A DNA stretch of 58,759 bases from an uncultured Candidatus Saccharibacteria bacterium (lineage in GTDB: Bacteria > Patescibacteriota > Saccharimonadia > Saccharimonadales > Saccharimonadaceae), in assembly GCA_946408595.1 (NCBI GenBank), contig CAMJSX010000004.1, positions 1-58,759 on the forward strand. The letters run 5' to 3'. Made by a program: the position numbers and the translations under genes. The notes below the pieces were generated by a model. It was not told the DNA's origin. It saw only the letters and a program-made list of their open reading frames with translations, and searched no databases. Positions 17,374 to 26,168 of this stretch are shown here, in pieces; position 1 is the stretch's first letter, and the number at the start of each line of letters is the position of its first letter.

Positions 17374-17685
17374 AGTTAGGACGCAAAAAGCGTTCTACAC
17401 CGCACCTAAATAAGTTATAATTTCAGCTATACTTATTTAAGTTTAGCAGAAATTGCGTGCTTTTGAAACCCTTTCGCACAATAAATTTCTTCATGGTTTA
17501 TTGTTATAAGTATTACCTCCACTTTGAAAGGTCCACTTCGAAGGCATAGCAATCCCTCTAACCGGCGGGCCCCAATATTGTGTGAGGTGGGTTGCGCTTC
17601 CGGGGTTCACCCGGTATAGTAGTGAAGAGTTAGAGGGCCAAAATACCCTCAGGTGATGCCCACCCTTACCTGAGGGTTTTTTGGT
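17374..17685 (+). ncRNA. Structured noncoding RNA or long leader, identity unknown
   Basis: About 310 nt with no credible ORF. Visible helices: AGGACGC/GCGTTCT (near 17378-17396, A5 loop); AAATAAGT/ACTTATTT (near 17407-17437); CAATAAA/TTTATTG (near 17479-17503); a domain closed by CCCTCTAAC (17554-17562) with GTTAGAGGG (17629-17637) that holds CCGGG-GTTCA-CCCGG (17600-17614); and a terminator CCCTCAGGT/ACCTGAGGG plus six T. GAGGG of the domain's 3' arm can instead pair with CCCTC of the terminator's 5' arm, a switch-like arrangement. I could not match it to tmRNA, RNase P RNA, SRP RNA, T-box or any riboswitch that I know. The next gene has its own leaderless promoter, so an independent RNA is more likely than a leader. 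Confidence 0.6.
17646..17682 (+). terminator. Strong rho-independent terminator of the 17374 RNA
   Basis: CCCTCAGGT (17646-17654) pairs with ACCTGAGGG (17668-17676), then TTTTTT. Confidence 0.9.
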
Positions 17686-17700
17686 GGGAAAAAACTGGCA

Positions 17701-17715
17701 TGTTATAATGAGCTT
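17701..17715 (+). promoter_or_regulatory. Extended -10 promoter, leaderless membrane protein
   Basis: TGtTATAAT (hexamer 17704-17709), then GAGCTT, then ATG at 17716. Confidence 0.7.
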
Positions 17716-18615
17716 ATGGATAACAAACGAGATTCCGAACAGTTTGCCTTCGTCAATGGAAAAACGATAAGAATAGAGAACACAGAAGAAGAAAGGGCAC
17801 GTATCGCCGCTGCTAAAGCAGAGCTAGATAAGCAATTGAGTGAAGGCTTGATCACTGGGGCAGAATACAACCAAAAACTGATTGAACTGAGAGTACCAGA
17901 AAAAGAAAAACCAAGACCCAAAAAAGCTAAAAAAATCAACGCACTAATTCCGATCGTATTCATAATCATCGTTGCAGCAATTCCCGAAATAATCCATCTA
18001 AACTGGCGGTTCTTTTTCCAAAACAGTCTTCTTGCGGAAGGGGTACCAAACTATAGCGACACAATGACCTCAACAATTAACAACGAACCTATTCAAATCA
18101 ATCTAGAGGGGTATTCGGAAACCGGAACATACAGGGGAAGATCAATTAGGATTACCTACAAAGCCTATTACGACATCACTGGCATGGTAACTAGCGTACG
18201 AAACTATTGGGGTTTTTCGGCATATGACGCTTTGGTACCGAGGGATGTTTGCATGGTTTGGGGAAAATTAGTAGATACTTACAAAAATCACGAGGTAGAT
18301 TTTTCGCAGGGGAAAAGAAATTGCAAACCTAAAATTAACGGCGTAGACATTGATGATCTCGATGCATCAGTCGTGAAAGGGAAGTTTGGCAATGACATGC
18401 TCGCTTTGCACGAGTTTTCAAATAATCATCTTATTCCAAGCACGTCGGAGATTAAAAATCAGATTCTGGGGCTGAACAAAAACGACATCGTAAGAATTAC
18501 CGGGTATTTAGTTAGCGTAGACTACGACGGAATTTGGCTGAGTTCGAGTATGTCGAGAAGCGATTATGGCGATCACGCCTGCGAAGTGTTTTATGTGACC
18601 AAAATCGAGAAATAA
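17716..18615 (+). CDS. Single-pass membrane protein with SHOCT-like N-terminus
   Basis: Named function not recognised. The 299-residue product has an N-terminal charged region containing LDKQLSEGLITGAEYNQKLIEL (about 32-54), which resembles the short SHOCT helix-turn-helix motif, then a Lys/Pro-rich stretch and one membrane segment near 76-94. The outer domain (about 95-299) has conserved-looking aromatic and Cys positions and ends WLSSSMSRSDYGDHACEVFYV, a pattern seen in some uncharacterised membrane proteins whose outer part looks like a small beta-barrel. It follows the 310-nt RNA and precedes another membrane protein by 24 bases, each with its own promoter. Confidence 0.6.
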   Translation: MDNKRDSEQFAFVNGKTIRIENTEEERARIAAAKAELDKQLSEGLITGAEYNQKLIELRVPEKEKPRPKKAKKINALIPIVFIIIVAAIPEIIHLNWRFFFQNSLLAEGVPNYSDTMTSTINNEPIQINLEGYSETGTYRGRSIRITYKAYYDITGMVTSVRNYWGFSAYDALVPRDVCMVWGKLVDTYKNHEVDFSQGKRNCKPKINGVDIDDLDASVVKGKFGNDMLALHEFSNNHLIPSTSEIKNQILGLNKNDIVRITGYLVSVDYDGIWLSSSMSRSDYGDHACEVFYVTKIEK

Positions 18616-18624
18616 TAATTTATC

Positions 18625-18639
18625 TGATATAATGTGCTT
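18625..18639 (+). promoter_or_regulatory. Extended -10 promoter, leaderless membrane protein
   Basis: TGaTATAAT (hexamer 18628-18633), then GTGCTT, then ATG at 18640. Confidence 0.7.
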
Positions 18640-19212
18640 ATGGAATTAATTATTTTAACAATCATTGCAGGGATTTTGGGGGCGGCATTTCTCTCTTGGG
18701 GGATTTATCAAATTAGAACTGGCAAAATGGTGGCAAAAAACCGCGCTTTTGCGACAGATGAACCGCGCGAAGTAGGAGTAATTTTCGTGTATCTCGGGAT
18801 ACTGGGCCTAGTTTGGGCCATTAACTTCCTACTTTGGAGGTTAGATAGCTTTAATGTATTTTCTAGCGCAAGAATTCATTTGCCAAGCATCTTCGCGATG
18901 GTATCAATCGCAGTAGGGATGTGCGGACCACTGCTTTTAGTAATCTTTGGCATTTACGACCTAATTAAAAAGCGAGTTTTTAGCATCAAAACAATGCCTA
19001 GCACGAAAAAAATGATCAAAAAATACTATCGTGCAATTGGGATTTCTAAGATTATGGTCGGAGTTTTAGCTCCACTTGGAGTAATCTTTACTTTTGTGCC
19101 AGAAATTAGTGACTACGTGTCCGTCGTGCTAGTTTTAATAGCTATGGCAGCGACTATCACGCTTTGTGCTTTGATGTGTAAAATTGAAATTTCAGCTAAA
19201 AAACGGAAATAA
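18640..19212 (+). CDS. Polytopic membrane protein of unknown function
   Basis: A 190-residue product from the ATG at 18640; the -10 box six bases upstream argues against a two-codon longer start. About five hydrophobic segments are visible (near 2-22, 46-66, 85-113, 134-155 and 160-180) with basic loops between them. I recognise no family. It lies between another small membrane protein and topA, all on the same strand but each with its own -10 box. Confidence 0.6.
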   Translation: MELIILTIIAGILGAAFLSWGIYQIRTGKMVAKNRAFATDEPREVGVIFVYLGILGLVWAINFLLWRLDSFNVFSSARIHLPSIFAMVSIAVGMCGPLLLVIFGIYDLIKKRVFSIKTMPSTKKMIKKYYRAIGISKIMVGVLAPLGVIFTFVPEISDYVSVVLVLIAMAATITLCALMCKIEISAKKRK

Positions 19213-19251
19213 TATCTCTGCATTTTTATCACGTTTGTGCTTGACTTGGTG

Positions 19252-19266
19252 TGCTATGATAATATT
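19252..19266 (+). promoter_or_regulatory. Extended -10 promoter, leaderless topA
   Basis: TGcTATGAT (hexamer 19255-19260), then AATATT, then ATG at 19267. The hexamer has one departure from TATAAT. Confidence 0.65.
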
Positions 19267-21543
19267 ATGGCTAAAAATTTAGTAATTGTAGAGAGCCCAG
19301 CGAAGGCGCAAACCATCGAGAAATATCTCGGAAATGATTTTAAGGTACTGGCGTCAGTCGGCCACATTCGCAAGGACACAAAGGTGGATAAGTCTACTTT
19401 TGATGTCACCTATGAAATTGATCCGGGGCACAAATCTATCATCACTGAACTGAAAAAAGAAGCTAAAAAAGCCGATAAAATCTGGCTCGCAACTGATGAA
19501 GACCGTGAAGGAGAATCAATTTCGTGGCATTTATGCGAAGTTTTGGGGCTTCCTAAAGACACAGCACGGATTACTTTTCATGAGATTACTAAACCGGCTT
19601 TGGATGCAGCAATCAAAAATCCGCGCGTAGTGGATATGGATATGGTATCCTCGCAGCAAGCACGTCAAACTTTGGATATGCTAGTCGGCTATGATTTATC
19701 AGATATGGTACGCAAAAAAGTACCAGGCGCCGTGTCAGCCGGACGCGTTCAATCACCAGCTTTGCGCCTAATTGTCGAACGCGAAAAAGAAATTGAGAAA
19801 TTTGAAAGTAAATTCAGTTTTAAAGTTTCAGGTAAATTCTTTAAAGATGCAGAGTTTACCGCCATTTTAGAAGGGAAACAACCGAATACCGAAGAAGAAG
19901 CAAGGAAACTCTTAGAAAAGCTAATTCCGGCAGAGTTTAAAGTTGAGAACATCGAGGAAACCGAGGGATTGAAACCTAATCCTGTGCCATTTACTACGGC
20001 CGCTCTACAAATTGAAGCCAACGCCAAGCTCGGTTTCTCGTCTCGAACTACCATGACGGCTGCCCAAGGCCTTTACCAAGCTGGTATGATTACTTACCAC
20101 CGAACCGATTCTTTGAATCTGTCTTCGCAAGCTGTAGGAGCGATGGCTGCCTATATTAAAGAGCAATTTGGCGATAAATATTTAAAAACCCGTCATTTTA
20201 AGACCAAAGACGCCTCGGCACAAGAAGCACATGAGGCAATTCGTCCGACCAGTATTTCAAGAACTACCGCCGGCAAAAACGAATATGAAAAGAAATTGTA
20301 TCAATTAATTTGGGCCCGCACCTTAGCTACTCAAATGGCCAATGCCCGCGTAGCAAAGACCACCATTAATCTAAGTCATGATTTCGTCGCCAAAGGTGAA
20401 GTGGTAGTGTTTGATGGTTTCTTGAAAGTCTACGGCAAAAGTAAAGATTTGGAGCTTCCGAAAGTCTCTAAAGGCGACAAGGTGAATTGTCTAGAACTCA
20501 CCGCCAAGCAGACTTTTGCCAAACCACCGGTAAGATACACTGAAGGTTCACTGGTCAAAAAACTCGAGGAACTCGGCATCGGCCGTCCATCCACTTATGC
20601 TACGATTATGACTGCCATCCAAGCCCGCGGCTACGTGATTAAGGGCGAATCGGAAGGTGAAGAACGAGAAGTAGTTGAATTAGTAGCCGAAAACGGCTCG
20701 CTCGAGGAATTACGGATTAAAGAGAAGTTCGGCGCCAACAAAGGCAAACTTATCCCAACGCCGATTGGCGAACTCGTCGCTGGCTTTTTGATCGACAATT
20801 TCAAGAATATCGTGGATTACAAGTTTACCGCCAACATCGAAAAAGATCTCGACCTAGTCGCCGAAGCTAAATTGGAGCGCGTCAAGATGCTCCGCGACTT
20901 TTACGGACCATTCCGCGACACCGTATTAATCGCTCAGGGTGTAGAACGTTATAATAATGCTCGTTTACTCGGCCACGATCCAGAGACCGGCAAGCCAATT
21001 TATGCCAAAGTCGGCAAGAGTGGTGGCTTCATTCAGCTCGGCGACAACGAAAAAAATGCCGGCGAAAAACCACGTTTTGCACCTTTACCAAAGCGAAAAT
21101 CCGTCAAAACAGTAACTCTAGAGCAAGCTTTAAAGCAGCTAGCCCTGCCAACCTTACCAAGATCACTCGGCAAAGCTCCGGATGGCGCAGAATTAATCGC
21201 TGCCAATGGACCATTTGGCCCGTATTTGAAAGGTGGCAAATATAATATTCCAATGAAAGATTTTGACCCTTACACCGTAACACTAGAAGATGTTTTGCCT
21301 CTATATCAGAAAAAAGTCGACTCCATGATTGCCGACTGGGGTGAAATACAAATCATTAATGGCGCCTACGGGCCATATATCAAGGGTCCAGGACGTCGCA
21401 ATAACGCCAAAATACCAAAAGATGTTGATCCGAAGACAATCACTCTAGAACAAGCTAAAGAAATGCTCGAAAACAAGCCTAAAACCGCACATAAAACTAG
21501 ACGCGGCGCTCGCGGTAAGAAGAAACCTACTAAAAAGAAATAA
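19267..21543 (+). CDS. topA: DNA topoisomerase I (type IA)
   Basis: Relaxes negative supercoils. The product has 758 residues from the ATG at 19267; a start 30 bases earlier would lie upstream of the promoter. The Toprim domain opens KNLVIVESPAKAQTIEKYLG and has DEDREGE near 78-84. The catalytic Tyr is in MITYHRTDSLNLS (the family usually has TYMRTDS). GRPSTYATI follows. The C-terminus holds at least three topoisomerase-I C-terminal repeat-like units (ANGPFGPYLKGGKYNIP and INGAYGPYIKGPG) instead of Cys4 zinc fingers, then a Lys/Arg-rich tail (about 735-758). This arrangement is common in reduced genomes. Confidence 0.96.
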   Translation: MAKNLVIVESPAKAQTIEKYLGNDFKVLASVGHIRKDTKVDKSTFDVTYEIDPGHKSIITELKKEAKKADKIWLATDEDREGESISWHLCEVLGLPKDTARITFHEITKPALDAAIKNPRVVDMDMVSSQQARQTLDMLVGYDLSDMVRKKVPGAVSAGRVQSPALRLIVEREKEIEKFESKFSFKVSGKFFKDAEFTAILEGKQPNTEEEARKLLEKLIPAEFKVENIEETEGLKPNPVPFTTAALQIEANAKLGFSSRTTMTAAQGLYQAGMITYHRTDSLNLSSQAVGAMAAYIKEQFGDKYLKTRHFKTKDASAQEAHEAIRPTSISRTTAGKNEYEKKLYQLIWARTLATQMANARVAKTTINLSHDFVAKGEVVVFDGFLKVYGKSKDLELPKVSKGDKVNCLELTAKQTFAKPPVRYTEGSLVKKLEELGIGRPSTYATIMTAIQARGYVIKGESEGEEREVVELVAENGSLEELRIKEKFGANKGKLIPTPIGELVAGFLIDNFKNIVDYKFTANIEKDLDLVAEAKLERVKMLRDFYGPFRDTVLIAQGVERYNNARLLGHDPETGKPIYAKVGKSGGFIQLGDNEKNAGEKPRFAPLPKRKSVKTVTLEQALKQLALPTLPRSLGKAPDGAELIAANGPFGPYLKGGKYNIPMKDFDPYTVTLEDVLPLYQKKVDSMIADWGEIQIINGAYGPYIKGPGRRNNAKIPKDVDPKTITLEQAKEMLENKPKTAHKTRRGARGKKKPTKKK

Positions 21544-21772
21544 ATCTATCTTTTTATTATAGCATAACAGCTTTAAAAAGTCAAGTTTAACAGGGGTATT
21601 TTGTGGTTTAAAGATAAGCGTTTACAATTTTTATAATTTTTTTTCAGAATTGTAAAAAATGTGCTACAATAGTGTAGGAAAATGAAGAAAATCGTAGTTG
21701 ACAATTCAGCAAAACTATGGTATTATAAGCATAATTAACAATATTAACAGGGTTGGAAAAGGAAAAATACTG
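21544..21772 (+). promoter_or_regulatory. Intergenic region with inverted repeat and promoter of the HARE-HTH gene
   Basis: An inverted repeat TTTACAATT ... AATTGTAAA lies near 21624-21659 (9-bp arms). A promoter TTGACA (21698-21703), 17 bp, TATTAT (21721-21726) follows. AAAAGGAAAAATACTG just before the ATG at 21773 supplies an SD. Confidence 0.55.
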
Positions 21773-22801
21773 ATGGACCAAAATGCGGAAATCCTCAAAA
21801 ATGCAATCTCCGGCAGCCTCAAAATAATCGAACAAGACCGCGAAAAGGAAATTATCTCGCGACGTTTTGGGCTCTCCGGCAACAAAGAAACGCTTGAACA
21901 GATTGGAGAAATGTTGTCGATTACGCGCGAACGTGTAAGACAGCTCGAAAAAGCTATTCTCATTCGTCTTCAAATTTCCGCAGAAGAAAATGAAATCCCT
22001 GAACTCGCCGCCGCCGAAAAGATTCTGGTCCGTAATCTTACCGAAATGGGGCGAGTAGCTAAATTATCTGATCTCGCTGACAAAATCTATGGGCGCACCT
22101 CTACCGCTTCAGAACGAACCGGTATTTATTTTATTGCTACCTTTGCAAAGAATTTAACTGTTGTAGAAGAGAATGATAAGTATAACGCCGCTGTCGGAAT
22201 TGCTGAATACGGCGATGAAAAGACTATTCGTGGTCGCGTTGATGAAATCGTAAAGCTCATTCGCGAGAATAAAGCGCCGATGACGATTGACGAGCTTGAC
22301 AATCAATTAAATTATGAGCATCCTGACCATATTAAAGCTATCGCGTCAATTTCTAAGCTGTTAGCTACCCTAAATGGTGTCTGGGGCCTCACTAAATGGC
22401 CAATGGTCAACCCGAAAAACATCCGTGACAAGATTTTTGTGATTCTCGAAGCTAGGAAAGAGCCGATGCACTTCTCGGATATCGCTAAAGAGATTAAAGA
22501 CTCGAATTTCAAGCGCAAAAACGTGACTGTACAAGCCATTCATAACGAATTAATCAAAGATTCACGCTTTGTGCTTATCGGACGTGGTATTTATGCACTT
22601 TCGTCATGGGGCTACAAGAAGGGAACTATCGCCGAAATCATCACTTCTATCCTAGAAAAATCTGAGAAACCACTGACAAGAGAAGAGATCGTCAAACAAG
22701 TCTTAAAAACCCGCAAAGTAAAAGAGACCACAATCCTCTTAAACCTTCAAAACAAGAAATTATTCAAAAAAATCGACAAGAACTCTTATACACTAGCGTA
22801 A
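21773..22801 (+). CDS. Sigma-70 region 4-like plus HARE-HTH (RNA polymerase delta-like) protein
   Basis: A 342-residue predicted DNA-binding or RNA-polymerase-associated protein. Near residues 23-62 it has a sigma-region-4 type helix-turn-helix (SRRFGLSGNKETLEQIGE, then SITRERVRQLEKAIL). The rest looks like HARE-HTH/RpoE-delta winged helices: APMTIDELDNQL near 175, EPMHFSDIAKEIKDSNF near 230, and a third, KPLTREEIVKQVL, near 305. Sigma regions 1-3 are absent, so it cannot be a complete sigma factor. The start at 21773 is chosen for the MDQNAEILKN N-terminus and SD; a start at 21698 would overlap the promoter. It is leadered, unlike topA and the next gene. Confidence 0.8.
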   Translation: MDQNAEILKNAISGSLKIIEQDREKEIISRRFGLSGNKETLEQIGEMLSITRERVRQLEKAILIRLQISAEENEIPELAAAEKILVRNLTEMGRVAKLSDLADKIYGRTSTASERTGIYFIATFAKNLTVVEENDKYNAAVGIAEYGDEKTIRGRVDEIVKLIRENKAPMTIDELDNQLNYEHPDHIKAIASISKLLATLNGVWGLTKWPMVNPKNIRDKIFVILEARKEPMHFSDIAKEIKDSNFKRKNVTVQAIHNELIKDSRFVLIGRGIYALSSWGYKKGTIAEIITSILEKSEKPLTREEIVKQVLKTRKVKETTILLNLQNKKLFKKIDKNSYTLA

Positions 22802-22805
22802 TTTG

Positions 22806-22820
22806 TGATATAATATAAAC
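22806..22820 (+). promoter_or_regulatory. Extended -10 promoter, leaderless VirB4/TraG-like gene
   Basis: TGaTATAAT (hexamer 22809-22814), then ATAAAC, then ATG at 22821. Confidence 0.7.
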
Positions 22821-25778
22821 ATGGACGCAGTCATACATTTTATTCTAATGCCGATTTTCTGGATACCAGTAGTGGGGGTTTTGGCATATTTTACTTATCG
22901 CAATTATAAAAAACTCAATAAACTGAAGATTCTAAATGTAGACTCTGTGCTTTTGATGCTAGAAATTCCTCGCACCAACGACAAAAAAGAGCTCGCAGCA
23001 GAGCAAATGTTTGCCAGCTTGCATGGTATTTTACGTGATAAACAAGAGCTGAGAAATTCTGGTGGCGTGCAAGAACATTTGTCATTTGAAATTGTTTCCA
23101 CGTCGGGCCAAATTAGATTCTACGTGTGGGTGCCAAAGATTTTGCAAAGCTTTGTTGAGGGCCAAATCTATTCACAATACCCAACCGTCCAAATCTACAA
23201 AATGAATGAGGACTATGTAGATGCCCGTAATAAATACACTGTCAGTTACTCTGCAGAACTTGGGTTAATTGACAACGAAGCCCTGCCAATTAAAACTTTT
23301 GATACCTTTGAAGTCGACCCACTCGCCGGCATTACCGGGACTTTGGCGAAGCTAAGCCCAGAACAAACCGAAGAAATGTGGATTCAAATTCTTACACGAC
23401 CAATCCCAGATGATTGGCACAAAAATACTACTGACAAATGGGTCCGTAAAATTAAATCAGGCGGGAAATATTTATTTGGTGGGTCATTTGACTGGACTTA
23501 TGTTGCAGAAATATTCCTAGCTTTATTTAGGCCGCCAGCAGGAGGAACCACATCAGAAACTAAAGTAGAATTATCCGAACGAGCCAAGACTCAAATTAGC
23601 AAGGCCGAAGAAAAAGCCACTAAACTTGGCTATGAAGTAAAAATCCGTTTAGCATATCTTGGTCACAGTGACGTAGATGCTAAGCTCAACATGCAAGCGC
23701 TCGTAGGCTCCTTCAAACAGTTTAACTCAACTAATTTAAATGGTTTCAAACAAATCGGTGGCACATTTAGTCGCGACGCATTATCGGCTTATAAACTACG
23801 TGAGTTTGCTGATCGTGGTTTTATTCTTAATATTTCTGAATTAGCCTCAGTTTATCATTTACCACATACTTCAGTAGAGACCCCAAATATTGTGTGGGCC
23901 TCTTCTAAGACCGCCGAACCACCAGCCAAATTACCAGTCATAACTGGCAACGTTTCAGAAGATGAAAATATCTCAGCCTTTGGTCTCACGAATTTCCGTG
24001 GTATTAATCATCAATTCGGTCTGCTACGTCGCGATCGTTCACGTCACGTTTATATAATTGGTCAAACCGGCGCAGGGAAGAGCGGCATGCTCGAACTCTT
24101 GGCCCTCTCAGATATCTTTTATAATCAAGGTTACTGTATTATCGATCCGCACGGAGATTTCGCTATCGATAACTTAAAGTTTATCCCAGAATCGCGTATT
24201 CAGGATGTGGTATATTTCAACCCAGCAGATACAGCTTATCCAATCGCCTTCAACCCACTAGAAGTTTATGATCCAGCCAAAAAACCAAACGTCTGTTCAG
24301 AAGTAATTGGCGTTTTAAAAAGAATGTTTGGCGATTCTTGGGGTCCTCGACTAGAACACATTCTCCGCTATACCTTACTTGCTTTGCTCGACCGTCCAGA
24401 AACTACTTTACTAGACATTTCACGTATGTTGACGGATAAAGATTTCCGAAAAGAAACCTTGGATTATTGTCATGATGTCACAGTTTTGCAATTCTGGAAA
24501 CATGAATTTGGCCAATGGAATGATAAACAAGTTAATGAATCAATTGCGCCAGTTCTTAATAAGGTTGGCGCCTTCACGGCCAATCCAATCATCCGCAATA
24601 TCATTGGTCAACCAAAATCCTCCTTTGATATTCGCAAAATCATGGATGAAGGAAAGATCTTAGTAGTCAACCTATCAAAGGGCCTTATCGGCGAAGACAA
24701 CGCCGGTATTTTAGGCGCATTCTTAGTAACTAAAGTCCAACTCGCTGCCATGTCGCGTTCAGATATTCCAGACGTCAAAGATCGTCGTCCATTCTATTTG
24801 TATGTCGACGAGTTCCAAAACTTCGCCACAGATTCGTTTGCGGTAATTCTATCAGAAGCCCGTAAATATGGCCTAAATCTAACCGTAGCCAACCAATATG
24901 TCGCCCAAATGACTGAATCGGTGCGTGATGCAGTATTCGGCAACGTCGGTACCACCATTTCCTTCCGCGTGTCAGCCGATGATGCGCCAGTACTCGTCAA
25001 ACAGTTCGAACCAACCTTTGAAGAGTCTGATTTATTGCAACTTAACAACCGTCACTTTGTCATTTCAATGATTATCGGCGGCGAAAAAGTGCCAGCCTTC
25101 TCAGCTACTACTTTGTCAATTCCGGATTCACCATCAGACAACTTTGATGCCATTATTGACTATTCTAGGGCTCATTTCGCAAGACCACGCGCTGATGTAG
25201 AAGCCGAGATTCGTGAAACTATCGAACAGTCCGAGAAATACAAAAAAGAATTGTCGGATTCTGGACGACAGGAAGAGAAAACCGTAGTGTTTGCACCAAT
25301 TGCTCACGAACGTAAAACAACCGAACAAAAACCGAACTTAAAACGTCCTGAATCTCCGCAAGCAGATTTTCGTCGACAAAACTTGAGCCCAAATGAGGCT
25401 GAAGGCAAAGAAAAACTTGGTCTAAAAGATTTAGCCAGAGTCGTTGCAGAAAAAGAGGGAAAAGTTGTTGAAAAAGAAAACAAGAAGCGCGAGAAAAAAG
25501 GGAAACGTAAGCCAGGAAAAAAGGCACCAGAGGTAAAACCTAATGCTTCCCCTGTAGTTCCCGCCTCCATCCCTGTCAATAATGAGCCAACTGCCCAAGA
25601 AAACACTACAGTTTCCTCCCCTGTTAGACCAGAGGTAGTTTATGAAGAAAAAGAAGTAGTAGTGATCAACCCGTCTAAGGAGTCACTACCCCTGTCTACC
25701 CCTGTTAAAAGGACCGACAGATTCGCAGAAATCGATAATTCAGTAGATGGATTTTTAGCCATCAAACACGACAAATAA
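22821..25778 (+). CDS. VirB4/TraG-like membrane-anchored ATPase
   Basis: A 985-residue protein. One membrane segment at about 6-26 is followed by a domain of about 380 residues (FEIVSTSGQIRFYVWVPK), then a HerA/VirD4-superfamily ATPase: Walker A IIGQTGAGKSGM near 413-424, DPHGDFAIDNL, and a TraG/TraD-type YVDEFQNFATDSFAVILSEA near 658-677. The tail (about 800-985) is low-complexity and rich in Lys, Glu and Pro. Such proteins are common in Saccharibacteria beside type IV secretion or pilus genes, but none of those partners is adjacent here. A role in DNA or protein transfer across the envelope is inferred. The closely related HerA-like ATPase at 44996 lacks the membrane anchor. Confidence 0.8.
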   Translation: MDAVIHFILMPIFWIPVVGVLAYFTYRNYKKLNKLKILNVDSVLLMLEIPRTNDKKELAAEQMFASLHGILRDKQELRNSGGVQEHLSFEIVSTSGQIRFYVWVPKILQSFVEGQIYSQYPTVQIYKMNEDYVDARNKYTVSYSAELGLIDNEALPIKTFDTFEVDPLAGITGTLAKLSPEQTEEMWIQILTRPIPDDWHKNTTDKWVRKIKSGGKYLFGGSFDWTYVAEIFLALFRPPAGGTTSETKVELSERAKTQISKAEEKATKLGYEVKIRLAYLGHSDVDAKLNMQALVGSFKQFNSTNLNGFKQIGGTFSRDALSAYKLREFADRGFILNISELASVYHLPHTSVETPNIVWASSKTAEPPAKLPVITGNVSEDENISAFGLTNFRGINHQFGLLRRDRSRHVYIIGQTGAGKSGMLELLALSDIFYNQGYCIIDPHGDFAIDNLKFIPESRIQDVVYFNPADTAYPIAFNPLEVYDPAKKPNVCSEVIGVLKRMFGDSWGPRLEHILRYTLLALLDRPETTLLDISRMLTDKDFRKETLDYCHDVTVLQFWKHEFGQWNDKQVNESIAPVLNKVGAFTANPIIRNIIGQPKSSFDIRKIMDEGKILVVNLSKGLIGEDNAGILGAFLVTKVQLAAMSRSDIPDVKDRRPFYLYVDEFQNFATDSFAVILSEARKYGLNLTVANQYVAQMTESVRDAVFGNVGTTISFRVSADDAPVLVKQFEPTFEESDLLQLNNRHFVISMIIGGEKVPAFSATTLSIPDSPSDNFDAIIDYSRAHFARPRADVEAEIRETIEQSEKYKKELSDSGRQEEKTVVFAPIAHERKTTEQKPNLKRPESPQADFRRQNLSPNEAEGKEKLGLKDLARVVAEKEGKVVEKENKKREKKGKRKPGKKAPEVKPNASPVVPASIPVNNEPTAQENTTVSSPVRPEVVYEEKEVVVINPSKESLPLSTPVKRTDRFAEIDNSVDGFLAIKHDK

Positions 25779-25980
25779 GTAGAGAATTAAACCACAATTT
25801 AAAATAAATGCAGGCCAAAAGAAAAACTAGCGGGAGCTAGAACGTAAAGTCAATCGGCTTTCCACGCGAAGTGTAATGTCGCACAATACACATTTTACGA
25901 CATTAAGGATAAATCAAAAAGCCGATTAAACACCCGTCCAAGCATAAGCCCATATTCCCATAGCTCGTATATTTCCAGCT
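25779..25980. repeat. First part of gene-free block: nested hairpins
   Basis: No convincing ORF. CTAGC-ggga-GCTAG lies near 25827-25840. AATCGGCTTT (25852-25861) pairs with AAAGCCGATT (25918-25927), enclosing TAATGTCG (25874-25881) paired with CGACATTA (25898-25905). It lies just downstream of the VirB4/TraG-like stop. Confidence 0.7.
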
Positions 25981-26168
25981 AATGTGGGGGAATTGCGTGG
26001 GCCGTATGTACTTATTTATGAATCTTGAACAAGCCCAAGAGTTTAAAAATTATTTCACAGATTTGAATCCTATACTGATAATATAGGTGAAAATCTGCCT
26101 GAAATAATTTTTAAAATCCTGGCGCGCCGTGAATCAATTCATAAATAAGTACATACGCGCCCCACATT
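25981..26168. repeat. 188-bp nested palindrome between convergent genes
   Basis: Five perfect arms share one centre. AATGTGGGG (25981-25989) pairs with 26160-26168. GTATGTACTTATTTATGAAT (26004-26023) pairs with 26137-26156, 20 bp. TTTAAAAATTATTTCA (26042-26057) pairs with 26100-26115, 16 bp. CAGATTT (26058-26064) pairs with 26091-26097. CCTATA (26069-26074) pairs with 26082-26087 around CTGATAA. Between arms lie CTTGAACAAG and GGCGCGCC. No coding potential. Candidate cruciform, structured RNA or miniature mobile element. Confidence 0.85.

Noticed and set aside
17374-17685. Reading the opposite strand as SRP (4.5S) RNA because of CCGGAAG near 17596-17602
   Set aside because: The GGAA is closed by one base pair only, GGTCAGG/AGCAGCC are not both present, and promoter and terminator point to the plus strand.
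17374-17685. tmRNA or RNase P RNA
   Set aside because: No tRNA-like ends, CCA or tag ORF; no GAGGAAAGUCC or ACAGAA core elements.
21682-21738. 18-codon ORF before the HARE-HTH gene
   Set aside because: It overlaps the TTGACA/TATTAT promoter of that gene; only a weak SD.
26065-26092. dif-like chromosome dimer site at the palindrome centre
   Set aside because: Only a few positions of one half-site resemble known dif sequences; not convincing.
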